The notes: generated by a model not told the origin, from the letters alone. Shown: positions 37,617 through 47,226, counted from the first letter of the stretch. The stretch is 64,000 nt of DNA from Saprospiraceae bacterium (GCA_016714085.1 JADJNW010000013.1:62001-126000), one strand, 5' to 3'. Numbers and translations: made by a program.

Positions 37617-39788
37617 TTACCATTGCGGTCGAATGCCTGGTGCATAAGGGAATGACAATTTTTGATAATATTCTAATGATTTTTCGGGTTGTTCCAGACC
37701 TTTTGGTATGGCTTGTTTGGAAAAAGTTTGAAAATACAAAACACAAGAGTTTCGCCACCAAATTGCTTCTTTTTCCTGAATTTTTAGCAAGGCTTTTACC
37801 TGTGCGAAGCGCGTTTCATCGATTTTCGTTTCTAAAGCATCCCAGGATTTTTGCATTTGCCGAACTTCCTCAACACCTTGATAATACTGGTGGCACAGCG
37901 CTGCCCAAAGTGTTTGTCCCGATTTCATTTTATAATCCCAATTCACATGATGAAACCAAAGCAAAAAAGCTTCGGGGCAATTTTCTAAAGTGCCGAATTT
38001 TGCTTGAACCTCCGGAAAATACTGACTTAAAGCATCGCTTCCGCTGCTCGTTCTATTGAATCCAACCCCCATGCTATCTGCGCGATGATAATACACGGAT
38101 GTCCAATCTGCACGCGACATTCTACTGACCCAAGGCCCCGGACCATAATGATGCCCTGCGCCCATGATATGATGCAAACCCAATGGTGTCGAGTGTTTGA
38201 CGACGGTTTCATGGGAATTCAACATCATGTTTTGTAATGTTTTTATAATATTATTATCATTACTAAATGTCATTCGAATCCAGTCTTCGGCAATCTGCGC
38301 AGCAGTCAATTCATGATTCCAGGCCAAGCGCCCAAAAGCATACCAGTTTGCCTGCCCGAAGGGATGCCCCGTCCAGTTGCGTTCATTGCCAATATTGGCA
38401 ACGCCGGCCATGCTCGTCATAGAATACTCGTGCAAAGTACCGTCGATTACTTTCGCTACGGTCGAGCCCTGTCCTTTTGCATAAGTGTCTGATTCTAAGC
38501 ACTCTTTCCACATTGTTGCCAAATAAACCAAATTTGTAGCTTGCCCCAAATATTCCTGTGTGATTTGAAATTCCATCATCAATGGCGTTTTAGGCATCGC
38601 CCCAAACAAAGGGTGGAAAGGTTCTCGCGGCTGAAAGTCAATCGGGCCATTTTTCACCTGGATTAACACATTGCTTCTAAACGTTCCATCCAAAGGCTTG
38701 AATTCATTATATGCTTGCTTTGCGCGATCATCAGGCACATTATTATCATACACAAAAGCGCGCCACATCACCACGCCATTATGCGGCGCAAGCGCATCGG
38801 CGAGCATATTGGCACCATCTGCGTGAGAACGCTGATAATTTTGTGGGCCAGGTTGCCCTTCAGAATTGGCTTTTACTACAAAACCACCAAAATCAGGTAC
38901 GTATTGATAAATTTCATTTATTTTATTTTTCCACCATGTTTGCACTTGAGGATCAAGCGGATCGGCAGTTTTTAATCCTCCAATTTCAATCGGCGCACTG
39001 AATCTCGCCGTTAAATAAACCTTGATACCATAAGGTCGGAATAAGTCTGCTAATGCTGCTACTTTTTCAAGATAAGCGGGCGTCAGCACAAGTGCATTTG
39101 CGTTCACATTCGTCAACACCGTACCGTTGATGCCAATCGAGGCGTTTGCTCTGGCGTAATCGGTATAACGAGGATCAAGATAATCAGGCAATTTATGCCA
39201 ATCCCAGATGGAAAAGCCCGCGTAGCCGCGCTCCACGGTGCGATCGAGATTATCCCAATGATTAAGAATGCGAAGCTTGACTTTTGGGGAGCTTTCAATA
39301 TTAAGTTTTTCGATGTTTTGATGCGTCTGCAATAATTTTAAAAAATGAAAAACGCCATACAGCACGCCAATATCTTCTTTACCTGCGATGACGATGACTT
39401 TCTTTTGATTGATGGTGGTATTCAGTATAAGAAAGCCTTCCAGATTGAGTTTTTCTAAGCGACTATTTAAATTCAATTGCGTCAAAAGCGCTGATTTTCC
39501 TAGGGTTGCAGCCACTACGATGCCATCTTTTTGGATCGTTTTTACATTGGAAATTGGTTGCCCAAGCAAACCGTTTATTCCATTTTGCAACTCGTTTTTT
39601 GCAACCGATAGGGTAGGGGAGTCGCCTTCTATCAGCCAAGCCTGGATGGATCGTCTATATTCCTGGAGTTTTTGTGCATTGGAAATCAAGTCGTACCGAA
39701 GCCAGAGGCGATAACCATCTTCGGCTTTGAGTTTGCTTATATTTAATGATAAAGTGAACAGAATCAGCAGTATTCCTATTTTTTTCAT
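37617..39788 (-). CDS. aguA: GH67 alpha-glucuronidase
   Basis: 723 residues from ATG 39788. The signal peptide KKIGILLILFTLSLNISKLKA suggests a periplasmic enzyme. Family GH67 features are the DUF-like N-terminal domain, the TIM-barrel motifs GYAGFSIWDWHKLPDY, the general-acid region VVKANSEGQPGPQNYQR with catalytic Glu and the downstream VVMWRAFVYD, followed by LGLHHIMGAGHHYGPGPW. It releases 4-O-methyl-glucuronic acid from the ends of xylo-oligosaccharides. It is the promoter-proximal gene of the operon whose next genes convert glucuronate to 2-keto-3-deoxygluconate, and two LacI-like operators precede it. Isomerase uxaC and a transporter are not in the window. Confidence 0.92.
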   Translation of the reverse strand: MKKIGILLILFTLSLNISKLKAEDGYRLWLRYDLISNAQKLQEYRRSIQAWLIEGDSPTLSVAKNELQNGINGLLGQPISNVKTIQKDGIVVAATLGKSALLTQLNLNSRLEKLNLEGFLILNTTINQKKVIVIAGKEDIGVLYGVFHFLKLLQTHQNIEKLNIESSPKVKLRILNHWDNLDRTVERGYAGFSIWDWHKLPDYLDPRYTDYARANASIGINGTVLTNVNANALVLTPAYLEKVAALADLFRPYGIKVYLTARFSAPIEIGGLKTADPLDPQVQTWWKNKINEIYQYVPDFGGFVVKANSEGQPGPQNYQRSHADGANMLADALAPHNGVVMWRAFVYDNNVPDDRAKQAYNEFKPLDGTFRSNVLIQVKNGPIDFQPREPFHPLFGAMPKTPLMMEFQITQEYLGQATNLVYLATMWKECLESDTYAKGQGSTVAKVIDGTLHEYSMTSMAGVANIGNERNWTGHPFGQANWYAFGRLAWNHELTAAQIAEDWIRMTFSNDNNIIKTLQNMMLNSHETVVKHSTPLGLHHIMGAGHHYGPGPWVSRMSRADWTSVYYHRADSMGVGFNRTSSGSDALSQYFPEVQAKFGTLENCPEAFLLWFHHVNWDYKMKSGQTLWAALCHQYYQGVEEVRQMQKSWDALETKIDETRFAQVKALLKIQEKEAIWWRNSCVLYFQTFSKQAIPKGLEQPEKSLEYYQKLSFPYAPGIRPQW

Positions 39789-39830
39789 AGTGGTTAGGAT
39801 TGAATATTGGATAAGTCGGCACAAAATTTA

Positions 39831-39844
39831 TCAATCGATTGCGT
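39831..39844. promoter_or_regulatory. LacI-family-like operator, proximal
   Basis: TCAATCGATTGCGT has the CG-centred dyad CAATCGATTG typical of LacI/GalR operators. It lies 43 bp before the alpha-glucuronidase start and probably overlaps the promoter. Confidence 0.55.
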
Positions 39845-39892
39845 TACAAAATAAAGCAAAATAAATGCTAAAATAACAGATTATAGCAAAAA

Positions 39893-39913
39893 TTACGCAA
39901 TCGGTTGCAGTAA
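39893..39913. promoter_or_regulatory. LacI-family-like operator, distal
   Basis: TTAC-GCAATCGGTTGC-AGTAA is a long imperfect palindrome around a central CG. It repeats the core of the site at 39831 about 63 bp away (close to six helical turns), which suggests cooperative binding by a uronate-responsive LacI-type repressor. No such regulator gene is in the window. Confidence 0.6.
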
Positions 39914-40054
39914 AATAGTTTTTAATCTCCAACTCAATAATATTCTCAAATCCTTTAGAAAGGAAAACATATTTTGAAAATATTTCCAAAATTTTTGGGT
40001 TTGTTTATGCAATTTTATTCCTATTTGCATCCTTACCCTAAAAAAGGAATTAAA

Positions 40055-41670
40055 ATGCAAAATCACATGAAACGTATCCTTGTTGTGTTCGCTACATTCT
40101 TGTTTATCAATTTATTACAAGCTGCCCCGGCTGAAAAAGATGTCGCTTCGACCATCCAAAGTGTGAAGGTATTCCGGCAGGGGGCACAAGTCGTTCGCAT
40201 TGGAAAGACAAGCATTCCGCTGGGTGAAACCGTATTGAAATTCAACAATTTATCGCCTGATCTTGACCCGCAGAGCATTCAACTCAAGGCGGAAGGGAAT
40301 TTTACAATTCTATCGGTGAGCCATCAGATCAATTATCTGAAAGAAATCGAAAAATCGGAAGCTTACCAAAAATTGGTCGCCGAACGCGATGCTTTGCAAG
40401 GCAGAATTGATCGAGAACAGATTAGTTTACAGGTACTTACAGAAGAAGAAAATCTCATTTTGGCGAATAAAAATGTCGGTGGGACGGAAGGAATGTCGGT
40501 TGAAAAACTAAAATCCCTTGCTGAATATTATCGCACGCGCTTGAGTGAAATCAAGATTAAAAAGCTGGAAATCAATGCTTCTGTAAAAAAAATCCAGGAA
40601 GACCTCGCCAAAGTGCAGCGCCAAATCAACGATATGAGTGCCCGCATCAATCAGCCGACCAGCGAAATTTTGATAAAAATTCAAGCGAAAGCAGCGGCTC
40701 AGGGCGACTTTGAATTGGGTTATCTCGTGCGCAGCGCAGGTTGGTATCCTGCTTATGATTTGCGGGTCAAGGATATTAGTAGTCCGGTCGAATTGGCGTA
40801 CAAAGCCAATGTTTTCCAGAATACCGGCGAAGATTGGAACAAAGTGCAATTGAGTCTTTCTACGGGCAATCCCTCGCGCCCAGGCACCATGCCTGATTTG
40901 CAGACCTGGTGGTTAAATTATTATGAGCCAATACCGGTGGTCGCTTATGGCAATAGAAAGCAAGACATGAATATCATGCAAAAATCAGCTCCTCAAGCTT
41001 ATGCCCAAGATAAATTAGAAGCGGTGGAAGCAGAAAAATTAGAAGTGGAATTTGTGGAAGGCACCACCTCTTTTGAATTCAAAATCGAATTGCCTTATGA
41101 TATTCCTGCCGATGGCAAGCAATATACCGTAAACGTTGATGAATATAGCATTCCGGCTTATTATGAATATTATACCGCACCTAAAATCGATCCAACCGCT
41201 TATTTGACGGCACAGTTGACCAATTGGGAGCAATATAATTTGCTGAATGGCGAGGCGAATTTGTACTTTGAAGGTACTTATCTCGGCAAATCTCATCTAG
41301 ACGTGCAAAGCACAGAAGATACACTCACCCTATCCTTGGGGCGCGATGAAAGTGTAGTGGTGACGCGTAAAAAGCAAGCGCAAAATGCTAATAATCAATT
41401 TATTGGGAATAAAAAGACCGAAATACGCGGCTGGGATATTGAATTGCGTAATAAGAAAAACAAGCGATTAATATTGTTGTGGAAGACCAATATCCGATTG
41501 CGACGAACGATGAAATCGAAGTGAGTTTGGAATCTGCTAATGGCGCAGAAGTTGATAAAGAAACAGGCATTTTGAAATGGAAATTAAAGATTGAGCCGAA
41601 TCAATCGGAAAAGCTTAATTTTCAGTATTCTGTAAAATTGCCAAAGAAGAAAAAAGTGATCCTGGAATAA
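40055..41670 (+). CDS. DUF4139/DUF4140 protein (MuiA-like), frameshift
   Basis: Start at ATG 40055, preceded by AAAAAGGAATTAAA, one of the few good ribosome-binding sites here. The longer frame from 39974 lacks a signal peptide at its start. The signal peptide RILVVFATFLFINLLQAAPA is followed by the DUF4140 N-terminal domain (TIQSVKVFRQGAQVVRIG...LSPDLDPQSIQLKAEG), a coiled coil (about residues 95-200) and the DUF4139 beta domain (LGYLVRSAGWYPAYDLRV, NPSRPGTMPDLQTWWLNYY). Near 41464 a G is missing: KNK-AINIVVEDQYPIATNDEIEV continues in the next frame and ends LPKKKKVILE, a normal family end, giving about 538 residues. Related 'mucoidy inhibitor A' proteins have no settled biochemical role. 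Confidence 0.85.
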
Positions 41671-41680
41671 AAATATGATT

Positions 41681-41716
41681 AAATCTGCCACATCTTTATA
41701 GATGCGGCAGATTTTT
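41681..41716. terminator. Bidirectional terminator
   Basis: AAATCTGCCACATC (41681-41694) pairs with GATGCGGCAGATTT (41701-41714), with one internal mismatch and T runs on both sides. It lies between the convergent DUF4139 and thioredoxin-TPR genes and overlaps the stop of the latter. Confidence 0.85.
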
Positions 41717-42500
41717 AATATAAAGCCATATCAAATCGCCAACGGTACGCCTGCGTGAGCGGGTGCTCGTGTCCCCAAGTGCGGAAGAACGCAATGGCAG
41801 CGCGGCGCGGCAAATCATCTTTGAAATTTTTATCAATTGTAGTTGCCTCTATAATAAGCTGAATGGCGGCTTCCAGATCATCGTTATGAATCGCTTCTTG
41901 CGCAGCGGCGAGTTTTTTGGCAACGGGCGAGCCATCATTTTCAAAGGACATCAACTGCGCCAGGGTGCGGGTATCTTCTGCTTCATCATATAATGAATCG
42001 CCGAGGTAAATATTTTCCAGCAAAGCATCTACTCTTTCCGGTTGCGAAAAAGCTAAATATTTGGCTAATAAAAGCTTTCCTTCAGGAATATCAGGATTTT
42101 CGGACACGAATTGCTCCAGTTTTTCCAAAGCGCTTGCGTCTTCATCAAGATCATCCAGCAGTTCTGCCAGGTCATCTTTACGTTCATCGGGCAAGTTTTC
42201 ATCCAGCCATTTTATAATCGCTTGACGCGGATAAGCGCCTGCAAACTCAGCAATTACAGCACCTTTGTAAAACATTTTTACATTAGGAATACTTCTTATA
42301 TTATATTGCTCCGCTACTTCATAATTTGCTTCCGTATCCACTTTTACGAGTTCCCAGCGGTCGGTTTGTTCCTGAGCCAATTGCTCGATGACCGGCCCCA
42401 GTACCCGACAAGGGCCGCACCACGCCGCCCAAAAATCTACAACTACCGGTTTTTCAAAACTTTTATCTAATACTTCGGCTTTAAAATCTAAGGTTTCCAT
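41715..42500 (-). CDS. Thioredoxin with TPR-like C-terminus (CnoX/YbbN type)
   Basis: 261 residues from ATG 42500 (METLDFKAEVLDKSF). The N-terminal thioredoxin fold has VVVDFWAAWCGPCRVLGP with a complete WCGPC active site and the cis-Pro segment NIRSIPNVKMF. The C-terminal half (from about residue 115) is helical, with SENPDIPEGKLLLAKYLAFS and EAIHNDDLEAAIQLIIEATTID, the TPR-like region of YbbN/CnoX chaperedoxins. E. coli CnoX lacks the redox pair (SxxC). Here both cysteines are kept, so disulfide reduction and chaperone transfer are both possible. It is cytosolic, with no signal peptide. Confidence 0.85.
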   Translation of the reverse strand: METLDFKAEVLDKSFEKPVVVDFWAAWCGPCRVLGPVIEQLAQEQTDRWELVKVDTEANYEVAEQYNIRSIPNVKMFYKGAVIAEFAGAYPRQAIIKWLDENLPDERKDDLAELLDDLDEDASALEKLEQFVSENPDIPEGKLLLAKYLAFSQPERVDALLENIYLGDSLYDEAEDTRTLAQLMSFENDGSPVAKKLAAAQEAIHNDDLEAAIQLIIEATTIDKNFKDDLPRRAAIAFFRTWGHEHPLTQAYRWRFDMALY

Positions 42501-42677
42501 GATTTTTTTTCGATTTATTACTTTAAAATGCACGGTTCATAGGGGGAAAACCTATTTAAATACATCATTTATCAAGATAAAGTTCTGAAAGAATTTTTCA
42601 GGATTAAGTGACAAAAGTCCTTGCCAAAAAAGCAAAAATCAGCAATATTGAAATTATAAAACAAAATGGTGGCAATT

Positions 42678-43268
42678 ATGAAAAATTATTTATCTGCGTT
42701 GTTGTTACTCTTTGTGTATCAGCTTTCTGCGCAGCAGGAAACCCTTTTCGATGAATTCGATATCAGGGGTGCTTTCGGCGGCCCTATCCTTGAAATTGGT
42801 TCGATCAATGGTGAAATCGGCGCGGATGTAGGCGGCGGCGGCGCTTTGATTATTAATAACTTTTTCTTCGGTGGCTACGGCATGGGCACCGATTATCCTG
42901 AATTGGAAATTAATAATCTTGATTATAATCTTCGATTCAAGCATGGCGGCTTTTGGTTGGGCTATGCCAGTCGAGAGTATAAATTATTGCATCTTTATTC
43001 CAGTGTAAAAATTGGCTGGGGCAAAGCGCAATTGCGGCGCGAAGGGGAAAGCGATTTTACAGAAAGGCATTTCACGATGACCCCGGAATTGGGAGTGGAG
43101 CTAAATCTTACCGATTGGTTCAAGCTTGGGTTCACGGGCGGGTATCGCTGGGTGAATGGTATTAATCTTTTGCCGGGATTAAGTAATACGGATTTCAGTA
43201 GTCCTGTGGGCGTGCTTACGTTTCGATTTGGCGGATTTGATAGTAATAATTGGGATTGGGACGATTGA
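42678..43268 (+). CDS. Predicted outer-membrane or surface beta protein
   Basis: 196 residues from ATG 42678. An in-frame ATG at 42666 adds four residues. The signal peptide is MKNYLSALLLLFVYQLSAQ. The mature part is a run of amphipathic beta strands with Gly turns (GGPILEIGSINGEIGADVGGGGALIINNFFFGG, here split by turns), and later VELNLTDWFKLGFTGGYRWVNG and VGVLTFRFGGF, as in small barrel or beta-sandwich proteins of Bacteroidota that contain many Gly pairs. It ends DSNNWDWDD rather than in an aromatic barrel signature, so a surface-exposed sandwich is also possible. No functional assignment. Confidence 0.7.
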   Translation: MKNYLSALLLLFVYQLSAQQETLFDEFDIRGAFGGPILEIGSINGEIGADVGGGGALIINNFFFGGYGMGTDYPELEINNLDYNLRFKHGGFWLGYASREYKLLHLYSSVKIGWGKAQLRREGESDFTERHFTMTPELGVELNLTDWFKLGFTGGYRWVNGINLLPGLSNTDFSSPVGVLTFRFGGFDSNNWDWDD

Positions 43269-43298
43269 AAGAACGTTGATAGGTTGAATAATTAAATG

Positions 43299-43349
43299 GT
43301 AATAAAGAGTATGTAATAATTACATAAAGTATTATGTACTCTTTATTAC
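43299..43349. terminator. Bidirectional AT-rich terminator
   Basis: GTAATAAAGAGTA (43299-43311) is the exact inverse of TACTCTTTATTAC (43337-43349). The inner loop can pair further (ATGTAATAAT with ATTATGTA). It separates the convergent outer-membrane protein and zinc-ribbon genes. Confidence 0.65.
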
Positions 43350-43351
43350 TG

Positions 43352-43636
43352 TTAAATTTTATAATGCAGTAATATTTTTTCTTTTTGTGATATAGTATTT
43401 AACTCTTCTTGTAATAAATCATCCAAATTTTTATACCAATCCAAATGAGGTTCATAAGCATTGCAGCCGCCGCGCCAGGGAATGCAGGCCGTACGCTCGT
43501 GCTGATGTCCACACTTCGGGCATTGCGCCATCGTATCGAAAGTATTCCAAATATGTCCGCAACCACCGCAAGCCCAATACGCGCCGCCATCTGGCCGCCA
43601 TTGGCATTGAGGGCATTCGATAATGATTTCAGCCAT
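43352..43636 (-). CDS. Small zinc-ribbon protein
   Basis: 94 residues with three CxxC knuckles (CPQCQW, CGGCGH, CPKCGH) and an extra Cys pair (TACIPWRGGCN), so it should bind one or two zinc ions. The WACGGCGHIWNTFDT stretch is typical of small rubredoxin-like zinc ribbons of Bacteroidota. The C-terminal third is an acidic helix (LDDLLQEELNTISQ). It overlaps the upstream MOSC gene by eight bases, so the two are translationally coupled. Role unknown. Partnership with the MOSC protein is an inference from the overlap. Confidence 0.75.
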   Translation of the reverse strand: MAEIIIECPQCQWRPDGGAYWACGGCGHIWNTFDTMAQCPKCGHQHERTACIPWRGGCNAYEPHLDWYKNLDDLLQEELNTISQKEKILLHYKI

Positions 43637-44111
43637 TTTGATATAATTTTACTTGATCGCCTATTTTGATAATGCCGCCTTGAATCACTTTTGCAGTAAT
43701 ACCGCCGTGACCGCGCATTGCATTGTAACCGCCAGAGCCAAGATTCGCTTCCATTTTTGAACAAGGATGACAGAATCCGGTCATTTCCAGCACGACTTCA
43801 CCAATTTGAAAAGTACGATCGGCAAAAGCCAAGAGATTAATGCCGGATACAAGAATGTTTCGGCGAGTTAATACTGGATTTATATTGTTGATTTTCAATA
43901 ATTTAGCTACTGTTTCCAAATGCTCTGCCTGGATTAAGGTCACTTGTCGTGCACCACCTACTTTGTTGTAATGATCCCCGATTAAACCTTCTTCTTGTGA
44001 GACTTCTACAGATGATACTTCTTGTACTGCTGCTGCTCGTATAGGTCGAATGCCGATCCATTCTACGAAACCAATTTGAGGTAAATTATTGATAATTTCT
44101 TGCAATGACAT
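43629..44111 (-). CDS. MOSC domain protein
   Basis: 160 residues, a stand-alone MOSC domain (molybdenum cofactor sulfurase C-terminal family). The family pattern is visible: a first strand VEWIGIRPIRA, EGLIGDHYNKVGGARQVTLIQ, LTRRNILVSGINLLAF and the Cys-containing GFCHPCSKMEANLGSGGYNAMRGHGGI, in which the conserved Cys is the proposed sulfur or cofactor ligand. Such proteins handle sulfur on molybdenum cofactor or related carriers. The substrate here is unknown. Translationally coupled to the zinc-ribbon gene downstream. Confidence 0.88.
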   Translation of the reverse strand: MSLQEIINNLPQIGFVEWIGIRPIRAAAVQEVSSVEVSQEEGLIGDHYNKVGGARQVTLIQAEHLETVAKLLKINNINPVLTRRNILVSGINLLAFADRTFQIGEVVLEMTGFCHPCSKMEANLGSGGYNAMRGHGGITAKVIQGGIIKIGDQVKLYQNG

Positions 44112-44388
44112 AAGGACTTATTTTAATGCTTTAATCCAATTTTATACAAAAAGATTCCAATTGTCGTGGAATATCCAAAACCGACCTGAACATTTAATTT
44201 GATTTCGCATTGTTACTTTTATGCATTTGTGCATTATAGTAATATTCTGACCTCAGTTTTTTCCAGACGCTCCTAATAATAATCGATTTTCCCCAGTCAG
44301 AGAAAAAGTATGTACTGCAAAGACCTGTCTATGCTCCCTGTGAGCAGAGTAAACACGTTCATTTTTCTAAAACCAAATAACTGATTTT

Positions 44389-46659
44389 ATGAAACTATTT
44401 CTATTCTACCCAAACTCCTCAAACCCTTTTAGGGCGACACTTGCAACACTGTTTTTCACGCTCTTGCTGAATGTACCACTGCAACTCTGGGGGCAATGCC
44501 CTGCGGATGCCGGTAGTTTTTCTACTCAGGAAATTTGTTTTCAAAGCACCCAAATTACGCTGAAAGCAATTCCCAAAGGCGATGCGGTTGTTCCTGATTC
44601 TTTTCAGCGGATTTATTTGTTGACTAGAGGCAGCGATCTTATCATACAGCAAGTAGATACCGTGCCGGAATTTGATATTGACCTGAATCCAACGGGAATT
44701 TATACAATCCATACCCTGGTGTATGATACTTCCACTTTGAATTTAGATAGCATAGAACTGGGTGTGACCACCGGTGTAGAAGTCAACGCGCTGTTGATAC
44801 AAGGCGGGGGTACGGTTTGCGCATCTTTGGATGTGGAAGGTGTCAAATTCCGTTTTGGCGGTTGTGAAGATCAGGAAGCACCTTGTGATGCAACGGCTGG
44901 AACACTGGTGGCTGGCGATGCACCTTGTGTAGATACTACCGCGATCTTGACGGCTACGGTTGGAACACAACCAACAGTGCCAGATAGCTTCCAGGTATTA
45001 TACGTACTCACCTCGGGTGAGGCATTGGTCATTCAAAAAGTAGATACCATTCCAAGCTTTACAATTGATGCCCCAGGAATGTACACGATTCATACCTTGG
45101 TGTACGATAGTTCTACACTGGATTTGAGCGCTATTCAATTGGGCGTCACGACTGGTTTTGATGTGAACGGACTTTTGATACAAGGTGGTGGAGATATTTG
45201 CGGCGCTTTGGACGTAATGGGCGCAGTCTTTAATGTGTTGGATTGTAATTGTCCGGTTTCAACTGGTACGCTTATGGCTGAAATGGAAGCCTGTCTTGAG
45301 GATTCTACGGTAACGCTTACGGCAACTCCCGGCATGGATCCTGTCGTACCCGATAGTTTTCAGGTCGTGTACGTGCTTACTTCCGGCGATAGTTTGGTGA
45401 TTGTACAAGTGAATAGCGCACCTAGTTTTGTTGTTGATACTACTGGTTTATTCACGATTCACACATTGGTGTATGACTCTACCACATTTAGCCTTGATTC
45501 TATTCAACTCGGCGTCACGACTGGTGCGGATATTATTTCCCAATTGACACAAGGCGGCGGCGAAATCTGCGGCGCTTTGGATGTGATGGGTGCACCTATC
45601 AATGTGACGGAGGATTGTAGCACTGGTGGTGGGGAAGATTGTGTAGTAGATGCGGGGACACTTCTAGGATCAAGTCAATCAAACTGTATTGATGCTGGTC
45701 AGGAGCTTATTCTTACTGCTACGCCTGGTCAAGAACCCATCGTGCCGGATAGTTTCCAAATAGCATACCTGCTGACCACTGGTGATAGCTTGGTGATTGT
45801 ACAAATCGAAAGCGAACCTTCTTTTACAGTCGATACAACGGGAATATTCACGATTCATACCTTGGTGTATGATTCGACCACACTGAATCTTGATTCTATT
45901 CAACTCGGCGTCACTACTGGGTTTGATCTTGATTCACTTTTGGTACAGGGCGGCGGTAGCATTTGTGGTGCTTTGGATGTAGAGGGTGCTCGATACAATA
46001 TCAACGATTGCGATTGCCAAATCGACTTGGGAAGATTGACTTATAATGGATTAAATTCTGTCTTGTGCACAAATGATAATGATCGTCGGATTGTCTTCCT
46101 TTTTGCAAGAATTGCCAAGCGTTCTGATGTGCCAAATGGCTTTAAAGTCGCTTATGTATTGACTTATGGCGATAGTTTGGTGATCGAACAGGTTGGACTA
46201 AATCCTTACTTCAACGTAGAAGGCGCAGGAGTGGACAGGATTCATACTTTGGTGTACGATCCAATGACTTTGGATTTGAGCACGATTCAATTGGGCGTCA
46301 CGACTGGCTTTGAAGTCAATGGCTTGCTGACACAAGGCGGCGGCGAGATTTGCGGTGCATTGGAAGTTAATGGCTTGCGATTTTTAGTAAGAGAATGTGG
46401 AGAAGATGATATTCAAACCTATCCGAACCCGGCTACACGCTGCATCAATCTTCGTTTGCCTCAAACCACCGGCATCAACCGTATCGGGGTTCAATTGGTG
46501 GATATGGCTGGCAATATTGTAAAAGAATGGAGATTTGAAGGTGGCGCTGAAATTTTAGCTTCGCTTGAAATCAACGAGTTTATGCCTGGTATTTATTTCT
46601 TGAAAGTGACTTATGATGGGCGTTTGATTCAACAAAAACGCATCGTAAAAGCCGGATAA
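44389..46659 (+). CDS. Five-repeat secreted protein with T9SS type A tail
   Basis: 756 residues. After a signal peptide (LATLFFTLLLNVPLQLWGQ) come five tandem repeats of about 115-125 residues, each opening with a Cys and DAGTL-like text, passing VPDSFQVxYVLTSGDSLVI and IHTLVYDSTTLxLDSIQLGVTTGFD and closing GGGxICGALDVxG plus Cys. The DNA of the repeats is also similar, so they arose by recent tandem duplication. The last about 75 residues (YPNPATRCINLRLPQ, GIYFLKVTYDGRLIQQKRIV) form a type A T9SS C-terminal sorting domain, so the protein is exported by the type IX system and is either surface-bound or released. No enzymatic motif is seen. Confidence 0.88.
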   Translation: MKLFLFYPNSSNPFRATLATLFFTLLLNVPLQLWGQCPADAGSFSTQEICFQSTQITLKAIPKGDAVVPDSFQRIYLLTRGSDLIIQQVDTVPEFDIDLNPTGIYTIHTLVYDTSTLNLDSIELGVTTGVEVNALLIQGGGTVCASLDVEGVKFRFGGCEDQEAPCDATAGTLVAGDAPCVDTTAILTATVGTQPTVPDSFQVLYVLTSGEALVIQKVDTIPSFTIDAPGMYTIHTLVYDSSTLDLSAIQLGVTTGFDVNGLLIQGGGDICGALDVMGAVFNVLDCNCPVSTGTLMAEMEACLEDSTVTLTATPGMDPVVPDSFQVVYVLTSGDSLVIVQVNSAPSFVVDTTGLFTIHTLVYDSTTFSLDSIQLGVTTGADIISQLTQGGGEICGALDVMGAPINVTEDCSTGGGEDCVVDAGTLLGSSQSNCIDAGQELILTATPGQEPIVPDSFQIAYLLTTGDSLVIVQIESEPSFTVDTTGIFTIHTLVYDSTTLNLDSIQLGVTTGFDLDSLLVQGGGSICGALDVEGARYNINDCDCQIDLGRLTYNGLNSVLCTNDNDRRIVFLFARIAKRSDVPNGFKVAYVLTYGDSLVIEQVGLNPYFNVEGAGVDRIHTLVYDPMTLDLSTIQLGVTTGFEVNGLLTQGGGEICGALEVNGLRFLVRECGEDDIQTYPNPATRCINLRLPQTTGINRIGVQLVDMAGNIVKEWRFEGGAEILASLEINEFMPGIYFLKVTYDGRLIQQKRIVKAG

Positions 46660-46686
46660 AGGCAATCTACATACACATACGCTCTC

Positions 46687-46721
46687 GCGGCTATGTTCTA
46701 GGAATGTAGCCGCATTTTTTA
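46687..46721 (+). terminator. Terminator after the T9SS type A gene
   Basis: GCGGCTA (46687-46693) pairs with TAGCCGC (46707-46713), followed by ATTTTTTATT. It lies 28 bases past the stop at 46659. Confidence 0.8.
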
Positions 46722-46803
46722 TTCTTGATTAAACCTTTTTCAAAATAGGAAGTCAGATAATGCGTCAACAACTTTAGACATTTACAAAAAAAAACTTAAC
46801 GCC

Positions 46804-47226
46804 ATGAGAATCAACTTAAAATTCCAACTTTTCACCTTGTTCTTTTGCCTTGCTTCTTTTATCTCTTTTGCAAATGTGATTCCTCCAAACGAAACGCCAG
46901 CAGATAAATGGGAAAAACTGGGACAAAGAAAAGTCAACTACAAAGTAGATCGGGATGAAATTCTGGTGACGGGCTACGAAGGTGCGTTCACTGCGCTCCG
47001 CATTCATGTTGAAAAAGGTGGTATCAATCTCCATCGAATCGCTGTGCACTTCCGCAACGGCGATGTGCAGGACATTAATGTCGATGTTTCTATGCCTGCT
47101 GGCACTATTTCTCGCGCTTTAAATTTAGAAGGGAAGCGACGCATCATTCACAAAGTCGTATTTTGGTACGATACGAAAAATTTCTCAGAAGATAAAGCAG
47201 TTGTAGAACTCTGGGGAAGGCATTGA
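46804..47226 (+). CDS. Secreted DUF2541-like protein
   Basis: 140 residues with a signal peptide (LKFQLFTLFFCLASFISFA). The mature part WEKLGQRKVNYKVDRDEILVTGYEGAFTALRIHVEKG (read here as strands) and IHKVVFWYDTKNFSEDKAVVELWGRH follow the pattern of the DUF2541 family of small periplasmic beta-sandwich proteins: a WE-LG-R-V start, a D-I-V middle and a closing V-LWGR. The biochemical role of that family is not known. It is a stand-alone gene after a terminator, with a normal spacing to the beta-oxidation operon. Confidence 0.7.
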   Translation: MRINLKFQLFTLFFCLASFISFANVIPPNETPADKWEKLGQRKVNYKVDRDEILVTGYEGAFTALRIHVEKGGINLHRIAVHFRNGDVQDINVDVSMPAGTISRALNLEGKRRIIHKVVFWYDTKNFSEDKAVVELWGRH

